DNA of 64,000 nt from Enterococcus saccharolyticus subsp. saccharolyticus (GCF_029023825.1 NZ_CP118957.1:1-64000); one strand, 5' to 3'. Positions 33,409 through 42,599 are shown, counted from the first letter of the stretch. Notes: generated by a model from the sequence alone, not told the origin. Translations and numbers: made by a program.

Positions 33409-34188
33409 TTAAGTTTTATTAGTTATCGGTTCTTTCATTCGAAGCTCTTTTGATTCACGGTAATCCTTCATACGATAAGACTGACCCGTGATTTGAAACC
33501 TGATGGAATGATGAACCAATCGATCCAGAATAGCACCCGTCACGGCCGTATCCTGAAAGATTTCGCCCCACATCGATAGTGGGGTATTCGTTGTAAAAAT
33601 GGTTGAATGAGCTTCATATCTTAATCGTATCAGTTGGAAAAGCAAGTTTGCTTCCTGTTTGGCAATGGGAAGGTAGCCGATTTCATCAATAATTAATAGA
33701 TGATAGTTGGCATAACGCTTAAGCACACGTTCCAAAGTCCCTTTTTGATAAGCAGCTTGAAGCTTTTGAATCAACTCATGACAATTGATAAATAGAGTTT
33801 TTACGTTCTGACGGCAGGCTTCCACACCAATCGCTATCGCTAAGTGTGTTTTCCCTACTCCAGAATTTCCAATAAAGAGGATATTCTGTGTCCTCTCCAT
33901 AAATCCCAAGCTTTCTAACGAAAGGATTTCTTGTTTAGGGATACTCGGCTGGAATTGGAAATCAAAATCTTTTAATTCTCGGTGCGTTGGAAATTTCGCT
34001 TTTTCAATCATCCGTTGGATTTTGGTATGATGACGGAATTCTAGTTCACGAGTAGTCAATTCAAGGAGTGCATCAGAAAAAGAGATTCCTTCTCGATTGA
34101 CCAATTCGGCATAGTTGGGATAATATTCCTGGATTCTTCTTAAACCAAGTCTTTCAAAATTATCAAGCAGCTGAATGTGTTTACTCAT
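33409..34188 (-). CDS. istB: IS21 helper ATPase IstB
   Basis: 259-residue AAA+ ATPase (DnaC-like) that partners IstA and directs target choice. Walker A GNSGVGKTH is at about 107-115 and Walker B HLLIIDEIGYLP near 170; an arginine-rich sensor region follows. It lies 11 bases after istA on the same strand. Full length for the family. Confidence 0.95.
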   Translation of the reverse strand: MSKHIQLLDNFERLGLRRIQEYYPNYAELVNREGISFSDALLELTTRELEFRHHTKIQRMIEKAKFPTHRELKDFDFQFQPSIPKQEILSLESLGFMERTQNILFIGNSGVGKTHLAIAIGVEACRQNVKTLFINCHELIQKLQAAYQKGTLERVLKRYANYHLLIIDEIGYLPIAKQEANLLFQLIRLRYEAHSTIFTTNTPLSMWGEIFQDTAVTGAILDRLVHHSIRFQITGQSYRMKDYRESKELRMKEPITNKT

Positions 34189-34199
34189 ACTCTTATCTC

Positions 34200-35420
34200 C
34201 TAGACCTCATCATATTGGGACAACGAATTTTCAATATAAGAGAGAATATCCGCCTCGTCATCATGTTTCATTAAATCCGATTTTAGAATCTCGACAAGAT
34301 CCGTCCGTTGATAGTTAAATTTTTTATCACTTAGATAGTGAGAATTGATTCGTTCTCCGTTATAATGAATATGAATTTGGTCGTCTGAAGATAATTCAAT
34401 ATCGACCTCTTCACCAATATATTTAGTGGGAACTGAGTACTTACTATTTCGAAATTGAACGAGCGATTCTGCGGTAACGATACGGGTAATATCGTCTTCC
34501 GTGTATTTGTACAACAGCTGGTCATCGAAATCGTGTAAGTGCTCTTTTTCTGCTTCCAACAAATATGCCGGCGCTTCACCAGTTGCCTGAGAATGTTCAT
34601 AATTGAGTTCATCCATTAACATATGGACGAGTTCAATTAATTCCGTTTCATCATAAAATAAGTAATTCCACACTCGAAGTCGTTCTACGGTTCTGGCCAA
34701 TGCCTCTACTTTCCCTTTGGTTTGTGGGCGAAAGGGACGGCAAGCGATTGGATTAAATCCGGCATCTTTGGCGAATTCATAGAAAGTATCATTAAATTTC
34801 ACTTTCGTGAATTGTGTTTTTGAACGATCAACGACCGTTTTCATATTATCGAACCATATCTCCGTTGGAACACCTCCAGATAATTTAAATGCCTCAATCA
34901 AGCAGTTAAATAACGTATCTTGTTTGCGATCAAAGGTTAGATCTAGATACTTGTATCGTGAATAACCCAAGACATACAGAAAAATGTTAAAAGTAATTGC
35001 TCGGCCCTCTCTGGTATAAAGCGTCATATTCTCTTTCCAATCGACTTGGGCGGAAAGTCCTGGGGACGTTTCAATTCGTATCGTTGCTTTTTTGACTTTC
35101 TCTACCTTGATCGTGCGGCAATAATCGCGCAGGATCGTAATTTTACCCTCATAGCCTAAGCGCTTGATTAATGAATAAATAGCTGTGGCAGAACAGCCGT
35201 CCGCAACTTTCTCTTCAATCAGCGGTTTAAATGGATCCAATTTACTAATTTTTTTAGAAGAAGACCTCTTGATGATTTTGGTTTTCTCACCTGTACCTTC
35301 TCTAAAATGATTACGTACTGTTCGTGGGTCACAGTCGTATTGTCTGGCCAATTCGGCGTAATTTGGTTTGATATTGTTCATAATGTAGAATTTCACTCCT
35401 TCTTGAATATCTTTCCTCAC
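34200..35420 (-). CDS. istA: IS21 transposase IstA
   Basis: 406-residue DDE transposase. The N-terminal HTH is PNYAELARQYDCDPRTVRNH. The catalytic triad fits Asp127 (QVDWKE), Asp191 (WFDNMK) and Glu239 (TKGKVEAL), followed by a beta-rich C-terminal domain. Intact, with no frameshift. Located between the PIN/TRAM gene and the bacteriocin locus. Confidence 0.95.
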   Translation of the reverse strand: MRKDIQEGVKFYIMNNIKPNYAELARQYDCDPRTVRNHFREGTGEKTKIIKRSSSKKISKLDPFKPLIEEKVADGCSATAIYSLIKRLGYEGKITILRDYCRTIKVEKVKKATIRIETSPGLSAQVDWKENMTLYTREGRAITFNIFLYVLGYSRYKYLDLTFDRKQDTLFNCLIEAFKLSGGVPTEIWFDNMKTVVDRSKTQFTKVKFNDTFYEFAKDAGFNPIACRPFRPQTKGKVEALARTVERLRVWNYLFYDETELIELVHMLMDELNYEHSQATGEAPAYLLEAEKEHLHDFDDQLLYKYTEDDITRIVTAESLVQFRNSKYSVPTKYIGEEVDIELSSDDQIHIHYNGERINSHYLSDKKFNYQRTDLVEILKSDLMKHDDEADILSYIENSLSQYDEV

Positions 35421-35539
35421 TCAGTTACCTCCTTGTAATGGGATGAGTTAAGTATATATTCAAAATTGTATGATTTCCGACATTTTTCAAACCGGTGTTT
35501 TAGGACATTTTACTACCGATGTTTACAGTAAAAATTATA

Positions 35540-35582
35540 ATAAAATAAAACATCCACGTAACATATGATACTACGTAGATGC
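35540..35582 (-). terminator. Terminator of the bacteriocin operon
   Basis: Minus-strand hairpin with arms at 35572-35581 and 35551-35560 (CATCTACGTA/TACGTGGATG, one G-U), followed by a T-rich tract (complement of 35540-35550). It lies about 40 bases after the last gene of the locus. Confidence 0.8.
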
Positions 35583-35619
35583 TTTATTAAAAAAAACTCT
35601 TTTTATATTATACTATTGA

Positions 35620-37128
35620 TTAAATTAACAGTATCTTTTTAGGATTTAGGTGCAAAATATATAATAAAGATCCAATTAAAGACAGTAGAATAAGTAAAAT
35701 TATTACCAATACTATAAAAATATAATATATACTTTTGTAGCTTTCCTTGTATAATTCTTGAACATCATCTTGGGAAATTGATTCATCGGAAATTTTGCTC
35801 ATTAAATACTCTTCTTCTGAATTACTAACATTATCTTCTAGTAATAAACTATCAGTAGAATAAACAAAAGAGTTAGAAATATGCTTTTCTAGAATTATGC
35901 TCGACACTAGAGATAAACTGACTGATATACATGATATTATTAATACCTCTATTATTATTTGTTCCATTATTTTTTTCTTTTGCGCACCTAATGCTAATAA
36001 CACAGCTATTTCATTTTTTCTTTGTTTCATAAATAAAATGACTACTAAATTTATGATTATAATGCTAGACAATACAGTACCCAACAAAATATTTATAGAA
36101 ATTTTATTAAGATTTTCTATATTTCCACTTATCAAGGAATATTGATTATCTGTGGTTATGACTTTGAAATAACTATTTTGTAAAATAGCATTCGCTTCTT
36201 CAGTAAAATAACTTACACTGTCAATATTTTTCAACTTATAATATGGGGTTCCCAAAGTAACAAGTTCATTTATTTGTTTTTCAGTCATAGGGGTTCCATC
36301 TGAATTGATATAAAAATCAGGATTCAACTCATTAAAAATTGCTATGGTCTTTTTATTGTAATTCTTCACAAACTCATTAGAAAAATACATAGTGTTAACT
36401 TGTTCTTCCAATAGAGCAGCTTGGTTTTCATCAATATTTTTATTTTTGATATTAGATTTTGTTATATCGAAAATACCAATAATTTCAATAGGAACACTGT
36501 AAGTTTTGATATTGAAACTTTCATTTGTTTGCAGCACTGATTTGATTAATATATCTAAAGTAATCTTATCATTGATATTCAAATTATTACTATCTGCTAA
36601 ATTTTTTGATATTATGGCTTTACCAGAATCGTCTTTTATATCGTTCTTTTCAAACAGAACACCATTTTCTAGTTCGATTATACCATTGTCAATGTCTATT
36701 AACTCATGATTGTTTACACCCTTGAATGTTACTATATTCTGTTTTTCAGTATCATTGTTAGTATCTAATTTTACAGCATTAAGATTCTTCGTTTCAGCAA
36801 TTCCATATATATTATATTCAAATTTTTTGATATATGGGCTTTTAGAAATATCTTCTATCATATCGACAGTTAATATTTCTTTATCAGGAGAATAACTATT
36901 ATTTTCCTTATCTTTTTCTATCAACTCATAGTTTAATGATATAGTACCAGAAGCACCCAACCTACTTTTAATCTCTTTCTCTACTTTTTGGCTACTTGTG
37001 TAAATCATAAAAGAGCTTATTATCACAGTTCCTAATATAAATATAATCATAAATAGAATAAGTGTCATTTTTTTTTGCCTATAAATACTTAGTAATGCTC
37101 TATCTAAAATTTTCATTGTCATTCTCAT
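35620..37128 (-). CDS. FtsX/MacB-like ABC transporter permease of the bacteriocin locus
   Basis: 502 residues with one N-terminal TM (about 20-42), a large extracytoplasmic region (about 43-340), then three C-terminal TMs (about 345-370, 390-415, 470-492), the FtsX/MacB layout. It ends PKKILLI, typical of such permeases. It probably uses the ATPase encoded two genes upstream. An acidic insertion before the last TM (SNSEEEYLMSKISDESISQD) is unusual. Start is uncertain: ATGs at 37128, 37122 and 37116 lack a strong ribosome site. Codons are very AT-rich. Confidence 0.8.
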   Translation of the reverse strand: MRMTMKILDRALLSIYRQKKMTLILFMIIFILGTVIISSFMIYTSSQKVEKEIKSRLGASGTISLNYELIEKDKENNSYSPDKEILTVDMIEDISKSPYIKKFEYNIYGIAETKNLNAVKLDTNNDTEKQNIVTFKGVNNHELIDIDNGIIELENGVLFEKNDIKDDSGKAIISKNLADSNNLNINDKITLDILIKSVLQTNESFNIKTYSVPIEIIGIFDITKSNIKNKNIDENQAALLEEQVNTMYFSNEFVKNYNKKTIAIFNELNPDFYINSDGTPMTEKQINELVTLGTPYYKLKNIDSVSYFTEEANAILQNSYFKVITTDNQYSLISGNIENLNKISINILLGTVLSSIIIINLVVILFMKQRKNEIAVLLALGAQKKKIMEQIIIEVLIISCISVSLSLVSSIILEKHISNSFVYSTDSLLLEDNVSNSEEEYLMSKISDESISQDDVQELYKESYKSIYYIFIVLVIILLILLSLIGSLLYILHLNPKKILLI

Positions 37129-37142
37129 CTTTTATATTGATA

Positions 37143-37550
37143 TTATTTTTGTAAATATGGTTTTATTTCATCAGGTATCTGATTCCAAGAAATAAAATTT
37201 ATTTTATATACGTATGCGCCTTTATGGACTACTTCTGCATAATTTTTCCCCTCTGGTGATTGCCCACCTGAAAATGTTAGTCTGTTAATATCTTCAGGTG
37301 AATCGACTACCAAAGTATCATAATCATCAGGAATTTGAAATTCTCTATTTTTGGCTTTATCTACATCATAATCTTGGCCATTATTATAAGTCACTTGTTT
37401 TGGCAAAGAGGCATAGCCTGTAGTTTTTTTTAGCAATGGATTTAATCTATCTATCACGTCATTTTCATATACTATCTTATTAGCATAAATACTAAAAGAT
37501 CCAAGAATAATAAAGACAGCAAGTAGGAAAAATATAAAAATTTTTTTCAT
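37143..37550 (-). CDS. Small anchored or secreted protein of the bacteriocin locus, unknown
   Basis: 135 residues: an N-terminal signal or anchor helix (IFIFFLLAVFIILGSFSIYA, about 4-23), then a soluble outside domain with a DYDVDKAKNREFQIPDDYD stretch and YAEVVHKGAYVYKINFISWN. No lipobox cysteine is visible. I do not recognise the family. It sits between the ATPase and the FtsX-like permease with a GAGGTGAC site, so it may be an accessory or immunity factor; this is inference from position. Confidence 0.75.
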   Translation of the reverse strand: MKKIFIFFLLAVFIILGSFSIYANKIVYENDVIDRLNPLLKKTTGYASLPKQVTYNNGQDYDVDKAKNREFQIPDDYDTLVVDSPEDINRLTFSGGQSPEGKNYAEVVHKGAYVYKINFISWNQIPDEIKPYLQK

Positions 37551-37576
37551 TGTTCAGTCACCTCATAATTATTTAT

Positions 37577-38212
37577 CTATAATTCAATTATTCGATCGCA
37601 TTCATTAGCTACATGTTCATCATGCGTTACTATTAAAATAGTTTTGCCCATACTATTAATCTTTTTTAATATATTTAGTACCAAGTCTCTATTTTTAGAA
37701 TCGAGTGACCCAGTAGGTTCATCAGCTAAAATTATACTACTAGGTTTTATTATGCTTCGCGCCAACGACACTCTTTGTTGTTCTCCACCAGAAAGTTCAT
37801 ATACTTTCATCTTTTCATACCCTATCAGATTTACTTCTTTTAAAGCATTACTAACGATTTGTACTTTTTTTTCTTTTGAATTATTAGTATACTTTAGTGC
37901 CATAATTAAGTTTTCTTCAACGGTAAAATTGTCAATTAGTGCAAAATTTTGAAATAAATACGATATCTCTTGTCTGATAATAATATTTGCCTTTTTTGAA
38001 TTAATTTTAGGAGCCCGTTTGTCATGTATATATAATTCTCCAAATTCCAATTTTTCTATTAGACCAATAGTATTTAATAAAATAGACTTACCACATCCAC
38101 TAGGCCCTACTAAAGCAATCATTTCTCCTACTTTAATCGAACAATTAAAATCAGAAAAAAGAATTTTTTCATTAAATTTTTTTGAATAGTTAGTAATTTT
38201 TATAGCATTCAT
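37577..38212 (-). CDS. ABC transporter ATPase, lactococcin 972 export/immunity type
   Basis: 211-residue ATPase with Walker A GPSGCGKSI near 36, Q-loop YLFQNFAL, signature LSGGEQQRVSLARSI, Walker B IILADEPTGSLD and the H-loop TVTHDEH-type end (LIVTHDEHVANECD). It resembles the putative bacteriocin-export ABC protein family tied to lactococcin 972. Its start overlaps the stop of the large membrane gene by 4 bases behind a strong AAAGGAGG, so the two are coupled and probably form one complex. Confidence 0.9.
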   Translation of the reverse strand: MNAIKITNYSKKFNEKILFSDFNCSIKVGEMIALVGPSGCGKSILLNTIGLIEKLEFGELYIHDKRAPKINSKKANIIIRQEISYLFQNFALIDNFTVEENLIMALKYTNNSKEKKVQIVSNALKEVNLIGYEKMKVYELSGGEQQRVSLARSIIKPSSIILADEPTGSLDSKNRDLVLNILKKINSMGKTILIVTHDEHVANECDRIIEL

Positions 38213-40356
38213 AAACTTCCTCCTTTTAAAGAAGTACTCAATAATAAACTGTCTTGTTTTTTTAACATAAAGGATAAGATAGAAAAATCCAAAACTAGCA
38301 TAGTAAGATAAATAATTAAGGATAAAATACTGACTCCTAAAACAATGGATTCAATAGTACCAAAAATATATATGATTAAAACATTTACTATTTGTCTTTT
38401 GTATCTATCAAGAAAAGAATAACCTAGGAATCGTGAAACTAAAAGCTCTTTTCTTTGCGTGATTATTGTTATTAAAGAAATATAGAAGGAACTCAAGGAA
38501 CTTATACAGAGAAATAGTAATAACACTATTATCATTACAGACGTGCTTATTTTTATTTGATCTAGTTGGGTCTTATAACCTGCACTAAATGCGTCTGTTA
38601 ATTTCAAGTTGTTATCCTCTAAATTATGCTGAGTAATAGCTTTTTGTATATTATCTAAATGATTTTCTGTGTTTATAATTTTTAAAGGATTGGATATTGC
38701 ACTATCTAACAATCTACTGTTATTTGCTGTTAAAGAATATTCGTCCATTAATAAAATTATAGGGTTATTTAATAAGCCTTTATTATCATCAATCAATTCA
38801 ATGTTATTAGAAAAAAGTTCAATATCTTCGTAATAATATAAAATCGTAACAGGAATTTCATCAATACTTGTATATCGTTTACTTTCTTCTATATAGCTAT
38901 TTATGTGAGGTTTGATAAAAGCTTCGATTTTTTTTGTTTCGCTTTTTTGATTAATAGGCACTAACAAATTAAAAGAGTTTGATATTATATTATTTTTGTT
39001 AATTAAATTAAATTTATTTATATAATTCCAATTAGCCTGAACAACATGATAAAAATCGTTTGACTTAAAATGAATATCTTTATATTCTTTCGTATTTATT
39101 GGATCTAAATCAATAGGTAATAATTTTTCACTAAACATGTATTCTGCATCAGAATTTTTTTCTAATGTTTTAAAAAAATTCAATACTTTATTACTCAATA
39201 TACGATTATTATCCAAGCTTTCTTGAAATTCGTTACCTGTATATTCATAATTTGATAAAGTTACATATTTTTTTTGTTCTTCATATATACTTTGAACATT
39301 AAGGTTTTCAATTAACATGTTTATCCCAGATGAAACACTAGGAATGATTAATATCAAAATTGTAAATATTATAAATTTACAAAGATAATTAAAGTATAAT
39401 GTTAATTTAGTGTTAAAGTAATTCTTTATCATATTTGATAACTTATATGTGTCTATTATAATTAATGAAAACAAAAGACACGCATTATAAAAAATAAGAA
39501 TTAATATTTGAAGGAAAATAAGATATACTAAATATTCAATAGTAACATTTGGTATAAGAAAAAAGTGTATTGGAATAGACATAATGAGAAGGATGATTGG
39601 AATAATTAATTGGTTTTTGGTGAGTATTCTCAACGCATGTAAATTAGTAAACCCTTGTAATTTTAAAACACCAATCAGTTTTAGATTGGATAATGGTTCA
39701 AAAAAGATTACCATCATCAATAGTAATACTAAAATAGCTACTATACCTATTAAGATGTAAAAAATAACCCCTTGCTTATATTCTTTGAAATAAGGGATAT
39801 TTAATAAATCCGCTTTATCTAAATCGAATTCTGTAGATATGGAATTTAAGAAGGACTCTTTATCTTCCACTACAATAGTATACTTACCATTTATCGAAGT
39901 GTTATTGTCTTTAAAAAAGGCTTGCAGTGGTCCAAAAACAAGTGGAGTATCATTAAACATGTCATTAATTAGACCTACTTGATTGCTATTTTCAGTTTTA
40001 TATGTAGCAATAATTTCATCTTTGTCATTTGGTAATCTACCCGAACGTAAGTTGATGTCCAATGTCTCAAAGTAATTTTCTGCAAAAATTCCAGATTTAT
40101 ATATTGTTAAGATGTTGTTTCGATATATTTCATCTGTCCTAATAATTGAAGCGTCATACTTTCTAGCTATAGATTCCAGTGTAGTTAATCCTTGATTAGC
40201 ATTCATTTTAGAATTTTTAATATAAATTTCAAATGAATTATTTAATCTGCCTATATTTTCAATATTATTGATATCTTTTTCTTTGTAATATAAAGTAAAA
40301 ACAAGGCTAGAAACTACTAGTATTAGAGACATAATTACTGTAATTGTTTTTTTCAA
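38209..40356 (-). CDS. Bacteriocin-associated integral membrane protein (putative immunity/export)
   Basis: 715 residues matching the large multi-TM proteins found with lactococcin 972-type bacteriocins: TM1 (about 5-25), outside region (26-205), four TMs (about 208-360), a second outside region (360-610) and three C-terminal TMs. It may act as permease for the adjoining ATPase or in self-protection. I place the start at TTG 40356, with GGGGGAA five bases upstream; the frame reaches a GTG at 40395, but that lies inside a terminator hairpin. Confidence 0.88.
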   Translation of the reverse strand: MKKTITVIMSLILVVSSLVFTLYYKEKDINNIENIGRLNNSFEIYIKNSKMNANQGLTTLESIARKYDASIIRTDEIYRNNILTIYKSGIFAENYFETLDINLRSGRLPNDKDEIIATYKTENSNQVGLINDMFNDTPLVFGPLQAFFKDNNTSINGKYTIVVEDKESFLNSISTEFDLDKADLLNIPYFKEYKQGVIFYILIGIVAILVLLLMMVIFFEPLSNLKLIGVLKLQGFTNLHALRILTKNQLIIPIILLIMSIPIHFFLIPNVTIEYLVYLIFLQILILIFYNACLLFSLIIIDTYKLSNMIKNYFNTKLTLYFNYLCKFIIFTILILIIPSVSSGINMLIENLNVQSIYEEQKKYVTLSNYEYTGNEFQESLDNNRILSNKVLNFFKTLEKNSDAEYMFSEKLLPIDLDPINTKEYKDIHFKSNDFYHVVQANWNYINKFNLINKNNIISNSFNLLVPINQKSETKKIEAFIKPHINSYIEESKRYTSIDEIPVTILYYYEDIELFSNNIELIDDNKGLLNNPIILLMDEYSLTANNSRLLDSAISNPLKIINTENHLDNIQKAITQHNLEDNNLKLTDAFSAGYKTQLDQIKISTSVMIIVLLLFLCISSLSSFYISLITIITQRKELLVSRFLGYSFLDRYKRQIVNVLIIYIFGTIESIVLGVSILSLIIYLTMLVLDFSILSFMLKKQDSLLLSTSLKGGSL

Positions 40357-40383
40357 AGCTATTCCCCCAATAGCATAAAATAT

Positions 40384-40424
40384 AATAAGTAACACGTGGA
40401 TTAATTATCCACGTGTTACTTATT
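40384..40424. terminator. Intercistronic hairpin between bacteriocin and membrane-protein genes
   Basis: Perfect 18-bp stem (40384-40401 with 40407-40424), 5-base loop. For the minus-strand transcript the tail is TATATTTTA; for the plus strand it is a T-run. It probably causes partial termination so that the bacteriocin message outnumbers the downstream genes. Confidence 0.85.
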
Positions 40425-40426
40425 TT

Positions 40427-40729
40427 TTACCAGTTATTGTAATAAAAATTACAACCAGAAAATTCAAATAATCTAGCAGTAGCCGTTAAATTAGCACTTT
40501 TTGATTGAGAAGCAATTTTGTCCCCTTTTGTTACAGTTGCTGAATGTGCTTTAGTTCTATGCCAATATCGTGACTGAGAACCTAAACCACTAACAACTGT
40601 ATCCCAAGTATGAGTACTGTTAGAGAAATGTATTGCTCCAAAAACAGTTGTTCCTGAGGTAAATAAAACTACACTCATTAACGAAAGAATAACAACTTTT
40701 CTAATATTCCACTTTTTCTTTTTAATCAT
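40427..40729 (-). CDS. Lactococcin 972-family bacteriocin precursor
   Basis: 100-residue pre-peptide: basic n-region (MIKKKKWNIRK), hydrophobic core (VVILSLMSVVLFTSGTTVFG), probable signal-peptidase site near A32, mature part about 68 residues. The mature part carries the family marks: TKAHSATV near 59-66 and the end FYYNNW, against KTHSATV and FYYNFW of lactococcin 972. Lactococcin 972 binds lipid II and blocks septum formation; that activity is assumed here. A single cysteine (93) is unlike lactococcin 972. The ribosome site AAGGAGGGG is very strong. Confidence 0.92.
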   Translation of the reverse strand: MIKKKKWNIRKVVILSLMSVVLFTSGTTVFGAIHFSNSTHTWDTVVSGLGSQSRYWHRTKAHSATVTKGDKIASQSKSANLTATARLFEFSGCNFYYNNW

Positions 40730-40755
40730 TTTTACCCCTCCTTATCTAGTATTTA

Positions 40756-40811
40756 ATATTACTATATTTTAAATATTCATTCAACCAGTTGTGATGAAAT
40801 AACTGGTTGAA
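40756..40811 (-). promoter_or_regulatory. Bacteriocin promoter overlapped by an inverted repeat
   Basis: Minus-strand -35 TTGAAT (40779-40784), 17-bp spacer, -10 TAATAT (40756-40761). The -35 lies inside one arm of a perfect 11-bp inverted repeat (TTCAACCAGTT 40780-40790, AACTGGTTGAA 40801-40811), suggesting an operator. On the plus strand the same repeat is followed by a T-rich run and could also act as a terminator. Confidence 0.6.
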
Positions 40812-41141
40812 TTTTATTTTAAAGGGTGTTTTTTTGAATTTTTGACTACTATCAGGATGATTTTTCACCTTTTTTTATTTTTGTTATACACTTATTCGTT
40901 GTTTTCACTTGATTTTATATAGTTAGTCTTTCAAAAGTTTATTAATCATGGAGGAAACCTTTAGTAAAAGCCTAAAGAAAGAGAAAAAATTGTTCGAAAA
41001 GTGGATTAGTTGGTCGGTTGACTTTACTAATCTGCTTATTAAATGTACAATTCTAGCTGAAGGCTTATTTTTTAGATAAGCAGGAATCTATTATCGAAGC
41101 TAATTGTTAGCATTCGCATTCAAAAGAAGAGGAAGATGACA
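40812..41141. other. AT-rich gap and long gltX leader
   Basis: No gene supported. A possible plus-strand -10 (TATAGT near 40917) sits about 220 bases before gltX. The leader has hairpin potential (GGATTAGT with ACTAATCT near 41011-41034; GCTTAT with ATAAGC near 41064-41082) but no T-box core. A 43-codon frame (40948-41079) has no ribosome site. Confidence 0.4.
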
Positions 41142-42599
41142 ATGACAAAAGTACGTGTGCGTTATGCACCAAGTCCAACTGGGCATTTACACATCGGAAA
41201 TGCTCGAACAGCATTATTTAACTATTTATATGCGCGTCACAACGATGGCGAATTTATTATTCGTATTGAAGATACTGACCAAAAACGTAATATTGAAGAT
41301 GGCGAAAAAAGCCAATTAGAAAACTTAAAATGGTTAGGCGTTGAATGGGATGAATCTCCAGAAAATCCAGGAGCATATGGTCCGTACCGTCAATCAGAAC
41401 GTAAAGAAATTTACCAACCATTAATTGACCAATTATTAGCAAGCAATCGTGCGTACAAATGTTATTGTACAGAAGAAGAACTAGAAGAAGAACGTGAAGC
41501 GCAACGTGCGCGTGGCGAAATTCCTCGTTACAGTGGCAAATGTGCGAACCTTTCTGTGGCAGAACAACAAGCAAAAGAAGCAGCGGGAATTCAACCAGTG
41601 ATTCGTTTCCGCGTACCAAAAAATGCGGAATACAAATTTGATGACATCGTAAAAGGTGAAATTGTTTTTGAATCAGATAATGTTGGTGGCGATTTTGTTA
41701 TTCAAAAACGTGATGGTATGCCAACTTACAACTTTGCGGTAGCCGTTGATGACCATGAAATGAAAATCACCCATATTTTACGTGGCGATGACCATATTGC
41801 CAATACGCCAAAACAAATGATGATTTATGAAGCATTTGGTTGGGAAACACCACGTTTTGGTCACATGACATTGATTATTAATTCTGAAACAGGGAAAAAA
41901 TTAAGTAAACGTGACGAATCAATTTTACAATTTATCGAACAATACCGTGAACTAGGGTACTTACCAGAAGCAATGTTTAACTTTATTGCGTTATTAGGTT
42001 GGTCGCCAGTGGGTGAAGACGAATTATTCTCTCCAGAAGAAATCGTTAAAATATTTGATCCAACTCGCTTAAGCAAATCACCAGCTGCTTTTGACGGTAA
42101 AAAATTGGAGTGGATTAACAACCACTACATGAAACAATTAGACTTAGACGTATTAACAGATATGTGTTTACCTTATTTAATTGCAGATGGTCGTATGGAA
42201 GAAAATCCAACACCAGAACGTTTGGAATGGTTGAAAAAAGTTGTTAGCTTGTATCAACCACAAATGAGTTATGCTGCTGAAATCGTTGATGTCTCTAACT
42301 TGTTCTTTACAGAGCATCCAGTATTAGATGAGGCAGCTAAAGAAGTGTTAGCAGGTGAAACCGTTCCAACTGTTTTACAAGCCTTTAAAGCACAATTAGA
42401 AGCGATGGATGTTGTTGATGCACCAACTGTCAAAGCAGCCATTAAAGCAGTTCAAAAAGAAACTGGCGTCAAAGGTAAAAACCTGTTTATGCCAATCCGT
42501 GTTGCTGTTTCAGGACAAACACATGGACCAGAATTGCCAGATACAGTTGAATTACTAGGAAAAGAAAAAGCTTTAGCACATTTAAATCAAGTTTTATAA
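41142..42599 (+). CDS. gltX: Glutamyl-tRNA synthetase
   Basis: Class I synthetase charging tRNA-Glu; in Firmicutes usually non-discriminating, also charging tRNA-Gln for later amidation. The 485 residues have [17 protein letters not shown] (HIGH motif) near the start and KLSKRDES (KMSKS motif) near 251. ATG 41142 is preferred because AGAGGAAG lies 6-8 bases before it; ATG 41136 almost abuts that site. A weak -10 for the next unit lies in its last codons. Confidence 0.97.
   Translation: MTKVRVRYAPSPTGHLHIGNARTALFNYLYARHNDGEFIIRIEDTDQKRNIEDGEKSQLENLKWLGVEWDESPENPGAYGPYRQSERKEIYQPLIDQLLASNRAYKCYCTEEELEEEREAQRARGEIPRYSGKCANLSVAEQQAKEAAGIQPVIRFRVPKNAEYKFDDIVKGEIVFESDNVGGDFVIQKRDGMPTYNFAVAVDDHEMKITHILRGDDHIANTPKQMMIYEAFGWETPRFGHMTLIINSETGKKLSKRDESILQFIEQYRELGYLPEAMFNFIALLGWSPVGEDELFSPEEIVKIFDPTRLSKSPAAFDGKKLEWINNHYMKQLDLDVLTDMCLPYLIADGRMEENPTPERLEWLKKVVSLYQPQMSYAAEIVDVSNLFFTEHPVLDEAAKEVLAGETVPTVLQAFKAQLEAMDVVDAPTVKAAIKAVQKETGVKGKNLFMPIRVAVSGQTHGPELPDTVELLGKEKALAHLNQVL

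Larger units (their letters stand above)
33281..35513 (-). mobile_element. IS21-family insertion sequence (istA-istB)
   Basis: Approximate ends from the inverted GTAAAATGTC (33281-33290) and GACATTTTAC (35504-35513). Inside lie repeated transposase-binding motifs: a 20-bp sequence (33317-33336, core ACCGGTTTGAAAAATG) recurs inverted at 35478-35497, with further CACCGGT copies on the left. Multiple terminal repeats are usual for IS21. Both genes are intact, so it may be active. I could not fix the exact tips or target duplication; ATGTTT occurs near both ends. Confidence 0.85.

Noticed and set aside
34331-34612. 93-codon minus-strand frame within istA
   Set aside because: Out-of-frame shadow of the intact transposase; no ribosome site.
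40357-40395. Longer start (GTG 40395) for the bacteriocin-associated membrane protein
   Set aside because: The GTG is inside an 18-bp terminator stem with no ribosome site; TTG 40356 has GGGGGAA at the right distance.
40948-41079. 43-codon frame upstream of gltX (starts MEETFSKSLK)
   Set aside because: No ribosome site before the ATG and no recognisable features; more likely leader sequence.
40812-41141. gltX leader considered as a second T-box
   Set aside because: No GGUGGNACC-type core and no paired terminator/antiterminator.
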